A DNA stretch of 64,000 bases, taken from assembly GCF_963678635.1 (NCBI RefSeq), contig NC_087069.1, positions 36,561,959 through 36,625,958 of the forward strand, in the 5' to 3' direction. Origin of the DNA: Symsagittifera roscoffensis. Taxonomy: Eukaryota > Xenacoelomorpha > Acoela > Convolutidae. Every line of letters begins with the position of its first letter. The first letter of the stretch is position 1. The position numbers and the translations under genes are program-made. Below are positions 32,650-44,377 of the stretch, piece by piece. The notes below the pieces were generated by a model. It saw nothing but the letters and a program-made list of their open reading frames with translations, searched no databases and was not told where the DNA came from.

Positions 32650-34034
32650 ACAACGAACTCAAGACTCTTATTACTATGAAACAGCGCAGGCGATTATAGC
32701 TAAATGCGTGTTTTTTATTATGAAGTATGATATAAAAGAAGTGTTCAGAATAATTGTTTTGCTCACAATGAAAAGTTCCAGTACCTTTACGATAATTTTT
32801 TCTAAAAAAAAACTAAATTTGAAATTCTGGGGGTGGGAAGTAGAAAAAAATTAGAAAAAGGCTCTTTTTACCCACTCTTTTACCCAACTTAAAATTTGAA
32901 TTTCAATAATGAAAAAAACATATTTTTAAATTGTCATCAAGTAATGAAAAAAGAACGGTTGTAAAAAGTCTGTTCTTCCTACCTCAGTTAGTAACAATAC
33001 GCATTTGGCTTATACGTTAAAAGTTTTATGGAATTATACTCATACAAAACTCGACTAGAACCAAGAGGAACAAAAAATTGAATCAATTGTCTAATTTTGT
33101 CTTCTTCAACCTTTTTTCTTTTTAATTTGCAACCACAGAAATCATTTTTTTACAATCACTTTAGTAAACGTATTTTAAGCAAAGTTTATAGAAAAACTCT
33201 TTCAGATTACAAAAATTGAAATTTAACAAATCGGAAGACGAATAAAGAGCTCTAGCGCAAAAAAAAAGAGTTTCACCGTGACCGTCAATTCTAAAGTCGT
33301 TTTCTAAAGAAAAAAGCATTTGGCTGCGTAACTAAATCTGAAAGATCACAAAAATCCTCTTAGCTTCGGTCGCAATCAAGAGTAACAAAGGCAAGACCGT
33401 CAAAAGTAAAAATTGAATGCAGTTTTGTTTTCATAATAACTGATTATTTTTTGCTCAAAAAGTCTATGAGAATAGATTTTTTGTAAATTTGAAATCCTTT
33501 CTCTACTTTTTGCAGGTTTCTGCAAAGCTAGAACCCAGCTGACAACTCTTTAAAAAACTGTAATAATTAAAAATCATTCATACAAATCAGTGATACAAAA
33601 TTTATACTAGAACAATCAATTTCAAACATATCTATATATGAGCTTAGTAAATCCAATCAATCAATTATTATCAATGGAACTCCAGTGCGGGTAAGAACAT
33701 AAAGTGAGCTGAAATCACTTGTAGAAGTTTGAATACGATGAATCATATTTTTCAAGAAGTGTAATTCAAGTTTTTGTTATCTATGGGAACCAGTAAAAAA
33801 CTTAACTTTTTCGAAAACTAATAAATTTTTTGTTTGCTCAATATGTTTTCAAAAATTTTCTTAAAAATGTCATGAAATACTAAAAATTTTGATTAGTTTT
33901 GATTAGTTTGATTTTTCGTTCAAAACTGAATATCACCTTATAATTCTTTTCAAATTAACTTCAGCACGAATATTGCATAAAAATCATTACAAATTCTAGT
34001 GTTGCATTTTATCAAGATTTTGAAATTGTATAAG
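32650..34034. other. AT-rich, no gene recognised
   Basis: Includes the 3' flank of the 32.37-kb gene. An overlapping frame to 32854 is not convincing. Confidence 0.4.
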
Positions 34035-34313
34035 CAGGGGCGGATTTAGGGTGTGGGCGGGGGATATTTACTTTTGGCTGACGGACTCCAAAATTTTTCT
34101 ACAGGCGCTTTCGGCGCCAATATATACTAATTTTGAGGGGGGAGTGCGCGCCAAAAAAAACGCAATTTTTTGGTCAAAAATTTCCAAGAGGTGCCTAAAA
34201 CGCTTTTTGGCCTCTTTTTTCAAACCAGGGTCTTTTGGCCTCTTTTTGCCAAACCAGGGTCTTTTTAGTATTTTGGGAGAGCTCGGAAACTCAAAATGAT
34301 CGACAAAATGTTT
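34035..34313 (+). mobile_element. hAT-like MITE, 3' end missing
   Basis: It starts CAGGGGCGGATTTAGG and shares ATTTTTCTA, GGCGCTTTCGGCGCCAATAT, ACTAATTTTGAGGGGGGAG and GGGAGAGCTCGG with the copy at 57553. The right inverted terminus is absent. Confidence 0.8.
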
Positions 34314-35283
34314 AAAAAAGATGATAATCAAATTATACGATACTAATATATAGTTTAACCTAGAAAAATTTTATTATGAATGAAACAATAAATAAATATT
34401 TTTTGTCTGTTTTCTCAAAATCAAAGCTTTGCAAAAATGTTGATTTTCATTTTGATTAATTGCAAATAACTTTCTTGCCATTTAAAAGCTACCAGTGTTG
34501 ACTGAAAATAACATTGTGCCAACGAAATTTAGCAATTTTAAACTGACTCAATCGGAACTCAGTAACTCGAGACTAAATCGTGGTAATTCGAGAAACGCGC
34601 GACCAAAAAATCACTATGATTGGCACAAATCAGGAAGCGTTACGAAGGACACGACAAAAAAAATATCGCGACCGGCGCAATAGAAAAGTGCCAAATTCAA
34701 TCGGCGCGACTCAAGAAACCACGGTGGACATCTTGATCAATCGGCACGAACGATCGGCGCACCTGCGTTACCGAGTTTCAGCTGCTTGCGACTTTCGCGT
34801 CTAGGAAAACCGATGCGTCCGAACTTCAAAAAGATAGACCTTTGCGAGTAAAAAAAACCATCGTGACCGTCGCGAGCGAAACCCAGAAAAATAAGTTTTT
34901 TCCGGCTGAGAAAAATTAGCTTGACCAAAATTCAGAAAGACCAGATTTTTGTATCTTGGTACAGCCAATATCGGAAAATTTTCACACACACAACTTTGTT
35001 CATTACGATTTGCGAAAGAATCACAAACAAGCTGTATTTTGTGACAGAGTTGATATTAATTGATTGATTGCAGATAACTGTATAAACTATACGCTTGCCT
35101 GATGATCTTCCTCAATGGTAACATAATTAATATTTTTTTAAAATTATCTGTAGTCTTTCCATCAATCTTAGCTTTTGCGCATTTTTTTGACATATGAGAA
35201 ATCAGCGAGACTAAATTACGGCTTTGACGAGACTGAAGACTTTCGCGCAATTGTACCAAAAATTAGGATGCTACGAAAATTAA
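34314..35283. other. no gene recognised; GC-richer patch
   Basis: 34560-34900 is richer in CG (ATCGGCGCGAC, CCATCGTGACCGTCGCGAG) than the surroundings, with overlapping short frames on both strands. Its origin is unclear. Confidence 0.35.
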
Positions 35284-35644
35284 CAAGACTGCTCGTATCA
35301 GGGCGAAGCCCTAATTTTTCTATTTGCCTTTCAAAGTTTAAGGAGCAGTAGAAACCTAAAAAAATTAAATGTAATAAAAAAATTTTTTTTTTCTAAAATT
35401 TGAAACGTTTTACGTTATACGAAAATCATCCCTCTTTCCACACGCCATATAAAGAACAAAAGGATAGATTTCGCTCCAACTAATCAATTATGACAAATTT
35501 TTCAACCAATTTGGAACAGTTTCTAAGACGGGTTTAATCTCCGCTTACGCGTTAATAGGGCGAATTATATCGCGCGTTAATTGTCCCAAACTGGCCAAAA
35601 GGGCAATGTTTAAGCCCCCATAACTTTACAAAAAATGATAACAG
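35284..35644 (-). mobile_element. Helentron-like element H5, 3' part (split by a LINE)
   Basis: It starts CAAGACTGCTCGTATCAGGG and runs to AAATGATAACAG, where the family sequence is interrupted. It continues at 39740 after the LINE. Confidence 0.8.
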
Positions 35645-35997
35645 AAAGAATTAAAGAAAGAAAGAATTTATTTCTCCAAAGTTATAATAAAACATCAAAA
35701 TAGAGACAGCATCAAAATAATTAACTCGGAGAGGATAGACAAAAGGCACATTGAGCGCCCACTTATAGTCTACCCGGTTTACATCAACAATTCAGGTTAT
35801 TTAAGCAAAATAATGATAGAAAAAAAAATATATTTTTGATTTTTTGACATTTTCATTAAAAAGGCGATATTTCGGATATAATAAAACTATTGGGGGCAGT
35901 CCTTCTATTGAAGCACTGTCACCGTTGTTAGAGGATATATTTAATTGTGGAAGAAAAAAAAACAGCGATATCTCGAAAACTACAAGGATTTGGAGGC

Positions 35998-37981
35998 TCA
36001 TATTTTCAGGGTATATTCGCAGCTCATATATAGTTGTCGTGTAGCATTTAACCACTGCATTGAAAAAAAGGGGAACGTTAATTGAAAAAAATATTTAGTT
36101 AAATCGCAATTACCCAGAATAAAGCTATCCCTAAAATTGGGGATAAAAATTATTACCTCATTTTTAGTCATCTTTTCAATATTTTGGAGCAGTAAATTAT
36201 TCTCGTTGAGTAATTTAAGTAATTTCGAACCTCGATTAGTCGGTGAATTTGCTTTAGTGTTATTCTTACAACAATGGGTAATAAATGAAGTATATTTGGA
36301 TTTCCTTGTGTTGTAGCTGTAACGTTTCAAAGAAAACATTGTATTCAAAAAAAGAGTAGAATGTTTTTGATTCAAAGAACGAATGCAAAACTTTAACAGA
36401 TCATAGATGTATAGCTCATAAACAGTTAAAACTTTATTATCTATCAGAGCTTCCGTTATGCTATCATTTTTATTTTTGAAATAAATCATTCGAACAATTT
36501 TCCGTTGAAGAATTAATATTTGGTTTAAATTTGAAAAACTGGTTCCACCATAGACTAATATGCCGTACTGTATTACAGGCTTAATATTCGACTGATAATA
36601 CTTAAATAAAATGGACTTTGGAACATAATGACGCATTTTAGAAATAACACCGCAGTGCCTTCCCAATTTTGTTTTAATTTTTTGAATATGATGAAAAAAT
36701 GACAGTTTGCTGTCTAAAACAACTCCCAGATATTTACAGGAAGGTTCAGGCTTATACACAGTTTCAAGTAGTTTTATATCGATATTAGAATCACTTCTAT
36801 TTTTATTAAAATTAATTACAGTTGTTTTGTCAGTGTTTATTGTTAATTTTTTTGCACACAGCCAGTTCGCGACGTGTGTCGAGTCATTTTGAAATATTTC
36901 GATGCTGGAGCTTCTGCTAGTGATATTAGTATCATCCGCAAATAGGAAAACATCGGAATGTGACGTTACATCATTTAAATCATTGATATATATATATATA
37001 AGGAAAAGTAGAGGACCTGGAACCGAACCCTGCGGTATTCCGGTTTTTATAGGTAACCAATCCGATGTAAAAACATTGATATGAACACATTGATGTCTTT
37101 CCGAGAGATAACTTTGAAACCAATGATAGCTATTTCCACGTACTCCATATTGTTCCATTTTTGACAAAAGGATTTTATGATCAAGTGTATCAAAAGCTTT
37201 TTTCAGATCAATAAAAAGACTACAATTAATGATTTTATCATTGCCTAGCCGAATGCGTTCAGTCAATTCTGCTAAGGCATCTATTGTCACATATTTTTCA
37301 CGGAAACCAAACTGACGATCGTACAATAGGTCGAACTTTTCTAGATAATTGTATATACGAGAGTGCATAAGTTTTTCAAAAACCTTGCTGATACTACTTA
37401 ATAGTGCAATCGGACGATATTTATTCATATCTGATGTGCTTTCGGCTTCATGAAGCGGTAAGATTATTGCCAGTTTAAGATTTTTTGGAAATATGCCCGA
37501 ATTGAAAGACAAATTACATAAGTATGTAAGATATGGAGCTATGACATAGCAACTTCTAATCAGACGCAAGTTACTGATCTCATCTATTCCACAAGTTTGT
37601 TTGGGTTTTAAATCGTTTATGGTATTTATTACTTCCACAAAAGAACAGTTGAAAAGGAAAATTGATTTATCGGAATCATGATTAGTCAAGATTTCATTCA
37701 CCGGCTTTATTGAGTTTTTCGCCTATTGTGGCAAAATATTCATTAAAACAATTAGATATTGATATGATATCTGATGTATACTCACCATTAACCGATAGAT
37801 TTGTAATACGGGATCTCTTTGTTGATTTACCTCTTACTTCATTAAGTACTTTAAATATTTGTCTCGAGTCTCCAATACAATTATTAAATCTGCTATAGTA
37901 ATACTCTTTTTTGGTTACTTTTATTAGTTTTTCAAATTTATGACGCTCTTGAATAAATGCTTCTTTTTTCTTGGTATTCAA
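35998..37981 (-). pseudogene. LINE ORF2, reverse transcriptase part
   Basis: Two frames (37981-37694 and 37701-35998) adjoin at a one-base shift near 37695. In the 567-residue frame the RT blocks are YRPIALLSSISKVFEK (95-110), FIDLKKAFDTLDH (163-175), GIPQGSVPGPLLFLIY (221-236) and the active site FADD (254-257). PQGSV-P replaces the usual PQGSV-L. An AT-repeat expansion at about 36985-37000 turns the usual YIND into YIYIND, adding two residues in frame. The C-terminal region carries the WNATRQ-type end. RT copies the element's RNA into DNA at the nicked target. Confidence 0.88.
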
Positions 37982-38106
37982 TTTGTCATATTTCCATACT
38001 TTATATAGTCGATTCCTTTTTGAAATCGAAATTTTGACCTTTTTATTAAATCATGGCGCGTTTGACTTAGTTTTTAATGTTTTATTTCGTATAGGAGCAA
38101 ATAACT

Positions 38107-38997
38107 CTACCGATTCAAAAGACATTTACAAAATTCTTCATAAGCATCATCAATGTTATCATTATTTACAAGATTGGATGTCTCCAGTTTTTGCTTCAGG
38201 ACTTGGTTAAAATCGGAAAGTGTTTTCTCTTTCATAAGAAACGACATATCACGGTATGAATTGTTTATATCGAAAAGCTTTTCATTGAAATCTGTTTGTG
38301 AAGTTACGGGATAGTGATCAGAAAAACATTCCTTGTCAAGCACTTTAATGATTGGATTATCATTTTTTCGGGTTATGAAATGATCTAAACAAGATTCAGT
38401 CGATTCACATAACCTTGTTGTACTTTTAGATAAGAACTCAAAGCCATTAGCTGTTATTGAGTTTAAATATGATTGCTGGAGATTATTTAATCTGAGAGTG
38501 TTAATATTAAAATCACCTGCTAATACAATAGGCATATTCTTTTGAGCAAGTATTTCTAATTCTTTATCCAAAGTTCTTCGATAAACTTATTTTTATCAAG
38601 TTGGTATGTAGGTTACAATTAGTATAATTTTATTGCCTCCAATTTCGGCCAGTATTGCCACAGACTCAGGTAATCTACATTCAAACCTATCAATTAGATT
38701 AACTTTTTCATCGAGTTGAATCATGGTCCCGCCGCCTCGTGTGTTTCTACTATTAGATATTACGGTTTGGAAGCCTTTGATTTTATACATATTAATATTA
38801 TCGTTTTCATTTAACCACGTTTCAGTTAGGAAAAGAATATTAATAGGAGACTCGAGACTACTTAGAAGTGCTTCTAAATCATCCTGGTGTTTTTTTAATA
38901 GTCCATTGATCTTATAGATTCTTTGATCTTCCTTCCAGATAAAATATATTGTCTCTTCTCGTGTCCATGTTGATTGAATCCTTTCGTCTGTTTTCAT
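38107..38997 (-). pseudogene. LINE ORF2, APE endonuclease part, fused to the ORF1 tail
   Basis: Two frames (38997-38596 and 38571-38107) are separated by a shift near 38590. Endonuclease motifs are LFLTETWLNE, GDFNINTL, SCLDHFI and SDHYPV. The first frame begins with what reads as the C-terminal part of ORF1 (KTDERIQSTWTREETIYFIW) and passes directly into the endonuclease at LLKKHQDDLEALL. A deletion therefore seems to have removed the ORF1 stop and the endonuclease N-terminus with its catalytic Asn. Confidence 0.8.
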
Positions 38998-39111
38998 AAT
39001 ACATAAAAAATTAACCCGCGCTGTGCTTAAATCTTCGAATATCTTTTTATCACCAAATCCATTAATTTGAGATAAAGTTCGTTTTTTGCGAAGAAGGTCA
39101 ATCTTTTTGAT

Positions 39112-39696
39112 TCACCGCGAAAAACTGACAATCACAAACTTGTCTCTGCCGGATCTGGTTGGCAGCCTGTGTGCAATGGAAATATCGGTACGGGTTATCT
39201 TTGCGTCAATTGCGTCTCCAACACTTATTACTTTATTGATTGTTGTTTCCACTTGTTCTCGTTTTCCATCATTACTCAAGGTTTTTGACAGGCCTATGAT
39301 CTTCACGTTATCTCTACGATTGTAGCTTTCTAATAGTTCCGCTTCTGATAGGGTTCTCAAAGCTTCTCTCTTTTCCAGCGTGGAAATTTCTTCTTTCGTC
39401 CATAACATCATTTCGTTTTTCAAGTTAGATAAGGCTGTTCCAATCGCCGTCTCAACAGCGTTCTTGATTTGTTCTTTTATGTTTTCGATCATCTTCGGCA
39501 TTAACAAATTAATTGACTTAGTAATTGCATCTTCCACTTGCTTCGAAAGGTCTAGTTGTCCTGCACCATTATCTTCTGCGCAGGGACTGAGTTCAATAAA
39601 GGGTCTCTTGTTCGTTGAGCTGCAAATTGGTGTCTGACCATGATATTTTAGCGTGGACATTTCGTCTTGAGGACCATCAACATCAACAGTTTTCAT
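39112..39696 (-). pseudogene. LINE ORF1 (RNA-binding protein)
   Basis: 194 codons from ATG 39696. The N-terminal half contains a helical, probably coiled-coil stretch (about 60-110). The C-terminal half has the L1/CR1-type RRM pattern LLESYNRRDNVKIIGL ... ISIAHRLPTRSGRDKFVIV. It ends at TGA (39112-39114), but the same frame stays open through KKIDLLRKKRTLSQINGFGD into the next segment, so the TGA is a nonsense change in a longer ORF1. Confidence 0.8.
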
Positions 39697-39739
39697 CTCC
39701 GTCTCTTTTTAATAAGTTTATCACAACAATTAGGCTAAA

Positions 39740-39905
39740 ATAACAGGTCAAATATCTTTTCAAGTTTAAGCTCAAGACAACAATACCTTTTGTATGATAA
39801 AAAAAGCCTACAGAAATGGCTAGTTAAAAAGTCGAAATTTGTCTGAAGAAAAAAAACCCACCCCGAGCACAAATAATCCGTTACTTTCGTATCGAAAGTC
39901 GGAAC
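39740..39905 (-). mobile_element. Helentron-like element H5, 5' part
   Basis: Resumes at ATAACAGGTCAAATATCTTT and ends ATCGAAAGTCGGAAC, the family 5' tip. Together with 35284-35644 it reconstitutes one family copy. Confidence 0.8.
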
Positions 39906-39973
39906 AATAACTGAACGGTATGCAAGTTACAATGTTTTGCTTCAGTTTCTTTGGCGTTTATAATACCATTTTT

Positions 39974-40475
39974 GTTCCGATTTTTAATACGAAATTAACA
40001 AAATTTTTGTTCCCGGGAGGGTTATTTTTCTTCAGCCAATTTTCGACTTTTAACTAGGCATTTTTGACGGAATTTTTTATATCATTCAAAACGTATTGTT
40101 GTCCTGAGCTCAAATTTGAAAAGATATTTCAGCTGTGATCATTTTTTCGTAAATTTATGGGGGTTTAAAGATTGCCATTTTGGCCAATTTGGGACAATTA
40201 ACGAGTAAGCGGAGATTTAATTCGTCTTAGAAATTATTCCAAATTGGTTGAACGAAGCTTATTTGCCATAATTGATTTGTTACAAGGAGTGGAATCTATT
40301 GTTTTGTACTTTATATGGCGTGTGGGGGGATGATTTCGTAAAAAAAAATCAAATTTTAGAAATTTTTTAAATGATTTTATTTTATTACATTTAAAATTTT
40401 TATGTTACTACGGCTCCAAAAACCTTAAAAGACAGTCGGAACATTCAGGGCTTCGCCCTGATACGAGCAGTCTTG
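39974..40475 (+). mobile_element. Helentron-like element, copy H6
   Basis: The tip GTTCCGATTTTTAATACGAA is diverged. The 3' end is intact (CAGTCGGAACATTCAGGGCT, hairpin, CAGTCTTG). It lies 68 bp from H5 in the opposite orientation. Confidence 0.78.
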
Positions 40476-41250
40476 TTTATTTTCAAGTTGAGTGCTATTC
40501 TTAAGCTAAAAGTAAGGCACATTCCACTATCACACAGCGAAAGTATAAAGGAAAATTTTTAAAAAATTTTGGAAACTCTTGGATTTTGTTTTATCTGCAG
40601 TAGCACTCTTTTTTTATTGCAGGGCCATTTTGTATTGAAACTAACACTGATTTATTTATCATTATCGATTTTTAAAAATGTTCAATGTAGCAGAAAACGT
40701 CCAAAAAAAGTTTTCGTGGAAACATAAAACTTGATGATCGAAAGGAACTAGCTGTAAGATGTACATGTGCGGAGAAGTAGAAGATGAATTTGACCGGAAC
40801 ATATCCTTTTATCGTCACACTTGTGAGTGTCTCTTATTAAATCTTCGGCCAGCTCGTTAGCTCCGAATTATTTTCACAGCATTTTGCATGGTGGCGTTTG
40901 CAGGTAATTTTCAAGGGGGCAGATTTTGAGAAGTTTCATAGGAAAATTGCAGACTTCTTTCAAGTGGACCAATTGATTATTCGAGCTGCCCTTTACTACT
41001 TTAAAAACCCTATTTTCCAAAGTTTTTAGCAAATTATTAGAAAAACGGGCCAAGAACCACGTTGTAGGGCATTTGTTGTAGAAATTCATCTGTTTTGACG
41101 ACCGGCAAATAAGGCAACAGCCATTTTTGTGGACTTAAGGACGACGCTACACGCAATTCTCCACATTGTGTTTCTGAGAAAATTAAACAGCTTAAACTCG
41201 AAGAGCTCATTATACATATAATAACGCTTATTTGTCGTCTTAATGTCTTG
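40476..41250. other. mostly unassigned
   Basis: Holds the possible exon relic at 40722-40830. The minus-strand frame 41089-40874 has no recognised product. Confidence 0.35.
40722..40830 (+). pseudogene. possible degraded relative of exon B of the 16.7-kb gene
   Basis: LDDRKELAVRCTC, then after a one-base shift GEVEDEFDRNISFYRHTCEC, parallels DKDLARDMCMC..CEEDEDFELSEN of 17181-17333 in order and spacing. There is a stop in the first frame. No partner exons were found. Weak. Confidence 0.25.
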
Positions 41251-41741
41251 TCGTCTTAATAGGCTATCTTCTTATTTATCTAGCATCGTCTACCCTATTC
41301 AAAGTTATTGCACGTTAGCGCCGTCGGCGCTTCTGAAAAATTTTCAAGTTTGGTCAATCAACAATGGTATTTACAGAAACAATTATTGAGGAAATGTCTT
41401 CTACCATCTGAAAAGATTATGATTGGATTTTAAGATTGCACTAAATGAGCTCAGAATTGAAAAGATATTTCATTAGTACTCATATCTTGAGGTCAAAAAA
41501 TACCAATATGAGCAGTATGGGACACTAAAAAATTGCAAAAACGCAAACTTTATTAATCCAAAGTTATTCCAAGTAGAATAGAGGCAAGCTAGTTCATCCA
41601 AACTTTGGGTTAAAGAAAGCCTTTTTCGCAATAATCTACCTTTTCTATTCAACCTTCAAAACTAAAAAAAAAACATAAATATGTTTCATGCGAGTTAAAG
41701 GGAAGCTGTATCAGGGTTTTACCCTGATACGACCCGTCTTG
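41251..41741 (+). mobile_element. distant Helentron-like relative, 3' end recognised
   Basis: Ends with hairpin ATCAGGG-TTTTA-CCCTGAT then ACGACCCGTCTTG, matching the 3' end of the H family in structure (family: CCCTGATACGAGCAGTCTTG). The interior shares only short stretches such as AAAAGATATTTCA. The 5' limit is a guess. Confidence 0.45.
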
Positions 41742-42305
41742 TATCAGTTCGTGTGGAGCCTTATAGATCAATTGGCTCTTTTCTCCTCCTCCATTTAAGT
41801 TTCAAGATGGAAAAACAGTTTTAAGTTGTCACAATGAAACGAAGTTTTGTGGCTGGTGAACAACTCAACATTTGCGAACAGATTTATATTTCATATCTTA
41901 CTTTGTTACATCACGCATTTAGCCCTCATAGCACGGAACACACTTATGAGGATAGAAAAATAGAAATGAGGGTGAAGAGGAAATGAGCCGTCTAGTTAAA
42001 TCCATCAAATGCTTGTTAATCCAATAGTAAAATCTTACCTTAGGAGGGGAAACTGTAAATTCTGTTAGTTGTAAGCAGGTTGTCGAAAAATCTTTTTTGA
42101 CATTTTTTTTCATTTTGCGGAATCCACAGACAAATTGCTAAAAGATTGTATATTTGCACCCAAATCTGAATCGCAATTATTTGCTCATTTCTTTGATCTT
42201 CTCCGTGTATGCGGATTCCGCACAACTTTGTTGGTGCCCAAAAAATTACAATACAAAGTTTTTGTTCGTCACTCACAAAAACCACAATTTCGTAATTGAA
42301 TTCAA
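41742..42305. other. no gene recognised
   Basis: Short frames on both strands without recognisable product. Confidence 0.35.
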
Positions 42306-44177
42306 AAAGGAACAAGTACCCGGGTTGACCAAATCATACAATTCTCATAAAGGGAAACTTCTTTTCATACAATTCCATACAATTCCATACGTGCAGAAAA
42401 TTGTATGAAATCTGTAAAATAAACATTTTTCGGACCAAATTAACATCCTCCACCCTAAACACGTTTAGGGGGAGGATGTTAACTTGGTTCTAAGTTGGGA
42501 ATTTTCAGCCAATCAGAATCGAGCTTTTTACATGCAGCTCTTAACAAGTTTTATTTAAATTCAGCGCTGGGGTAGAGGATCTTAACTTGGTCTATTGGGG
42601 GGGGGGGGGGGGGGGGGGGGGGAGGATGTTAACTTGATCCTATTTTTCCATAAATGGAAATTATATGATAGGCGTTTTCTCCATAAACCAAAAAGTTAGT
42701 TTTTGTTTCTAAATTTATTTTCTGGAAATTCTTTTTGGTTGTGTTTGCAACCGAACACAAGTAACAAAGAGCTTGGTTACTCAAAGCACCAAAGGTTGGA
42801 AGGTCCTCCATTTACACTGCTTAGAAAACTACCTGAATTGTCTTCGAGATATCTTTCACAAATGATATAACAAAAGTAACAAACTGTTAATTTTAGGCAA
42901 AATTTTTCAATGATGATTTTTTTTTTGAATTTTCAAATTATCAGACATTGATCAAGGCATACAAAATACGTTATACAAAAAAACAGGAGTTTTCAGCGTT
43001 TTTGAAGAAAAAAACTTAAGAGAAAAGAAAAAACAGCCAATATTATCGTATCCAGGATTACATTATGCACACAAAAAATTAAACTTTGCATGCAAAAAAA
43101 ATGTTTCGGAAAATGTTTGTTTGCGTACAAAACTCGATTTGCGGTTGAAAAAAAAACAAAAAAAAGGTTTGGAGCAAAATTTCAAAATTACTTGGAAATT
43201 TTTTTGTGTCGCAATAAAAAAAAAGCCAGTCATACAATTTCCATACCTTCACGAAGACAACTACTGTAAGTCTACTTTCCACGTGTAATTATATTCACGT
43301 GTTTGCACATGTTTGAACATTGCCATAATAAGAAATGAAAACTCAGTTATCGACTTTCATCAGGTTTTGCTAGTCACAAACGGGAAGTAACCGAACGCTT
43401 GGTTTACTCACAGCACCAAAGGTTGGACTGACTTGCAATAACAATGCATGGAAAACGACCTGAAACATTTTCGAGCAGTCTTTCACATATGATATAACCG
43501 TGTCTGTACAAAACAGTCCCATACAAAACAGTCCAATACAAAACAGTCCGGAAACGTATGAAAATGAACAAAAGAACAGTCCGATACAGAACAGTCCGAA
43601 AAACAGTCCCAATTATTGACTATTTAATCTTTTAACATTTTGAACAATGAGTAATTTTAAAAAGTTTTAAATTAGCAGACATTAATCAAGGCATACATAA
43701 ACATGCCATAGAAAAAAAATAGGAGTTTTCAGCTTTTTTGAAAAAAGTTATTCAGTGAAAAGGAAAAAAAATTCAAGATTAGTGTATCCAGGACTACGTT
43801 ATGCACACAAAAGTTAAATTTTGCATGTAATTTTTTTTTGAAAAATCCTTGTTTGAGTATAAAAATCGATTTGCGGTTGAAAAAAAAAACAAACAGAAGT
43901 TTTGGGGCAATTTCAAAATTACTTGTAAAAAGTTTTGTGTCGTCATCAAAAAATGCTAGTCATACAATTTCCAAGTTGAAAATGTGTGATAAGCATTTTT
44001 TCAAAAAGAAACCTCAGTTTTTTCATCACCAGACTGTTTTATTAGAATCAGACAGCCGCAGAAATTAGTTTATATCTTTTTCAACCATTACTCGAAATTG
44101 TACGACAAGCGTTTCTCCATACACTTAATGTATGGAGTTGTATGATAAGCATTTTTGGTGTGCGAAGGTCAACCCGG
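42306..44177. mobile_element. TIR element B, second copy with nested insertions
   Basis: Left end CCCGGGTTGACC at about 42320; right end GGTCAACCCGG at about 44167-44177. Its sequence is the reverse of 30826-31742, extended by a palindromic insert (42433-42635) and a CAGTCC minisatellite (43502-43615). Its right half is the first part of the 1.8-kb tandem unit, so the array was built from an element B insertion and its flank. Confidence 0.65.
42432..42486. repeat. hairpin with ~26-bp arms
   Basis: ACCAAATTAACATCCTCC and the following ACCCTAAAC pair with GTTTAGGGGGAGGATGTTAA and CTTGGT, two bases apart. Related half-sites recur at 42580-42595 and 42620-42638 (GGAGGATGTTAACTTG), bounding a 26-G run (42597-42622). 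Confidence 0.85.
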
Positions 44178-44377
44178 TTTTTTAGAAAAAAAAACACATT
44201 TAAATAATGAGAGTTTTCGTTCTCCGCTTAATGAGACACCTGAAAAAGGGCCTTGCTGGCCTAATGGTGTTATCCAATACTATTCCGATTTGTATTGTAA
44301 ATTTTGATGAATAAGTCTGTAACTAGATATTGCTTGGGAACAATTTTTTGTTATTATATGAAAAAAGAGCCAATCAG

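Larger units (their letters stand above)
35645..39739 (-). mobile_element. APE-type non-LTR retrotransposon (LINE, CR1/L2-like), nearly full length
   Basis: Inserted in Helentron-like copy H5, with ATAACAG duplicated at 35638-35644 and 39740-39746. On the minus strand it holds ORF1, endonuclease, reverse transcriptase and a 3' end with a short TTCTTTC repeat tail. Several frameshifts and stops make it inactive. The two-ORF layout, RRM-like ORF1 and APE endonuclease place it in the CR1/L2 side of the Jockey superfamily; the exact clade needs a tree. Confidence 0.85.

Noticed and set aside
36707-37084. Plus-strand frames inside the LINE
   Set aside because: They are shadows of the reverse transcriptase on the minus strand.
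44207-44315. ATG frame MRVFVLRLMRHLKKGLAGLM as a possible first exon of the array gene
   Set aside because: It is broken by a one-base deletion in units 2 and 5 and by a stop in unit 6, unlike the downstream exon.
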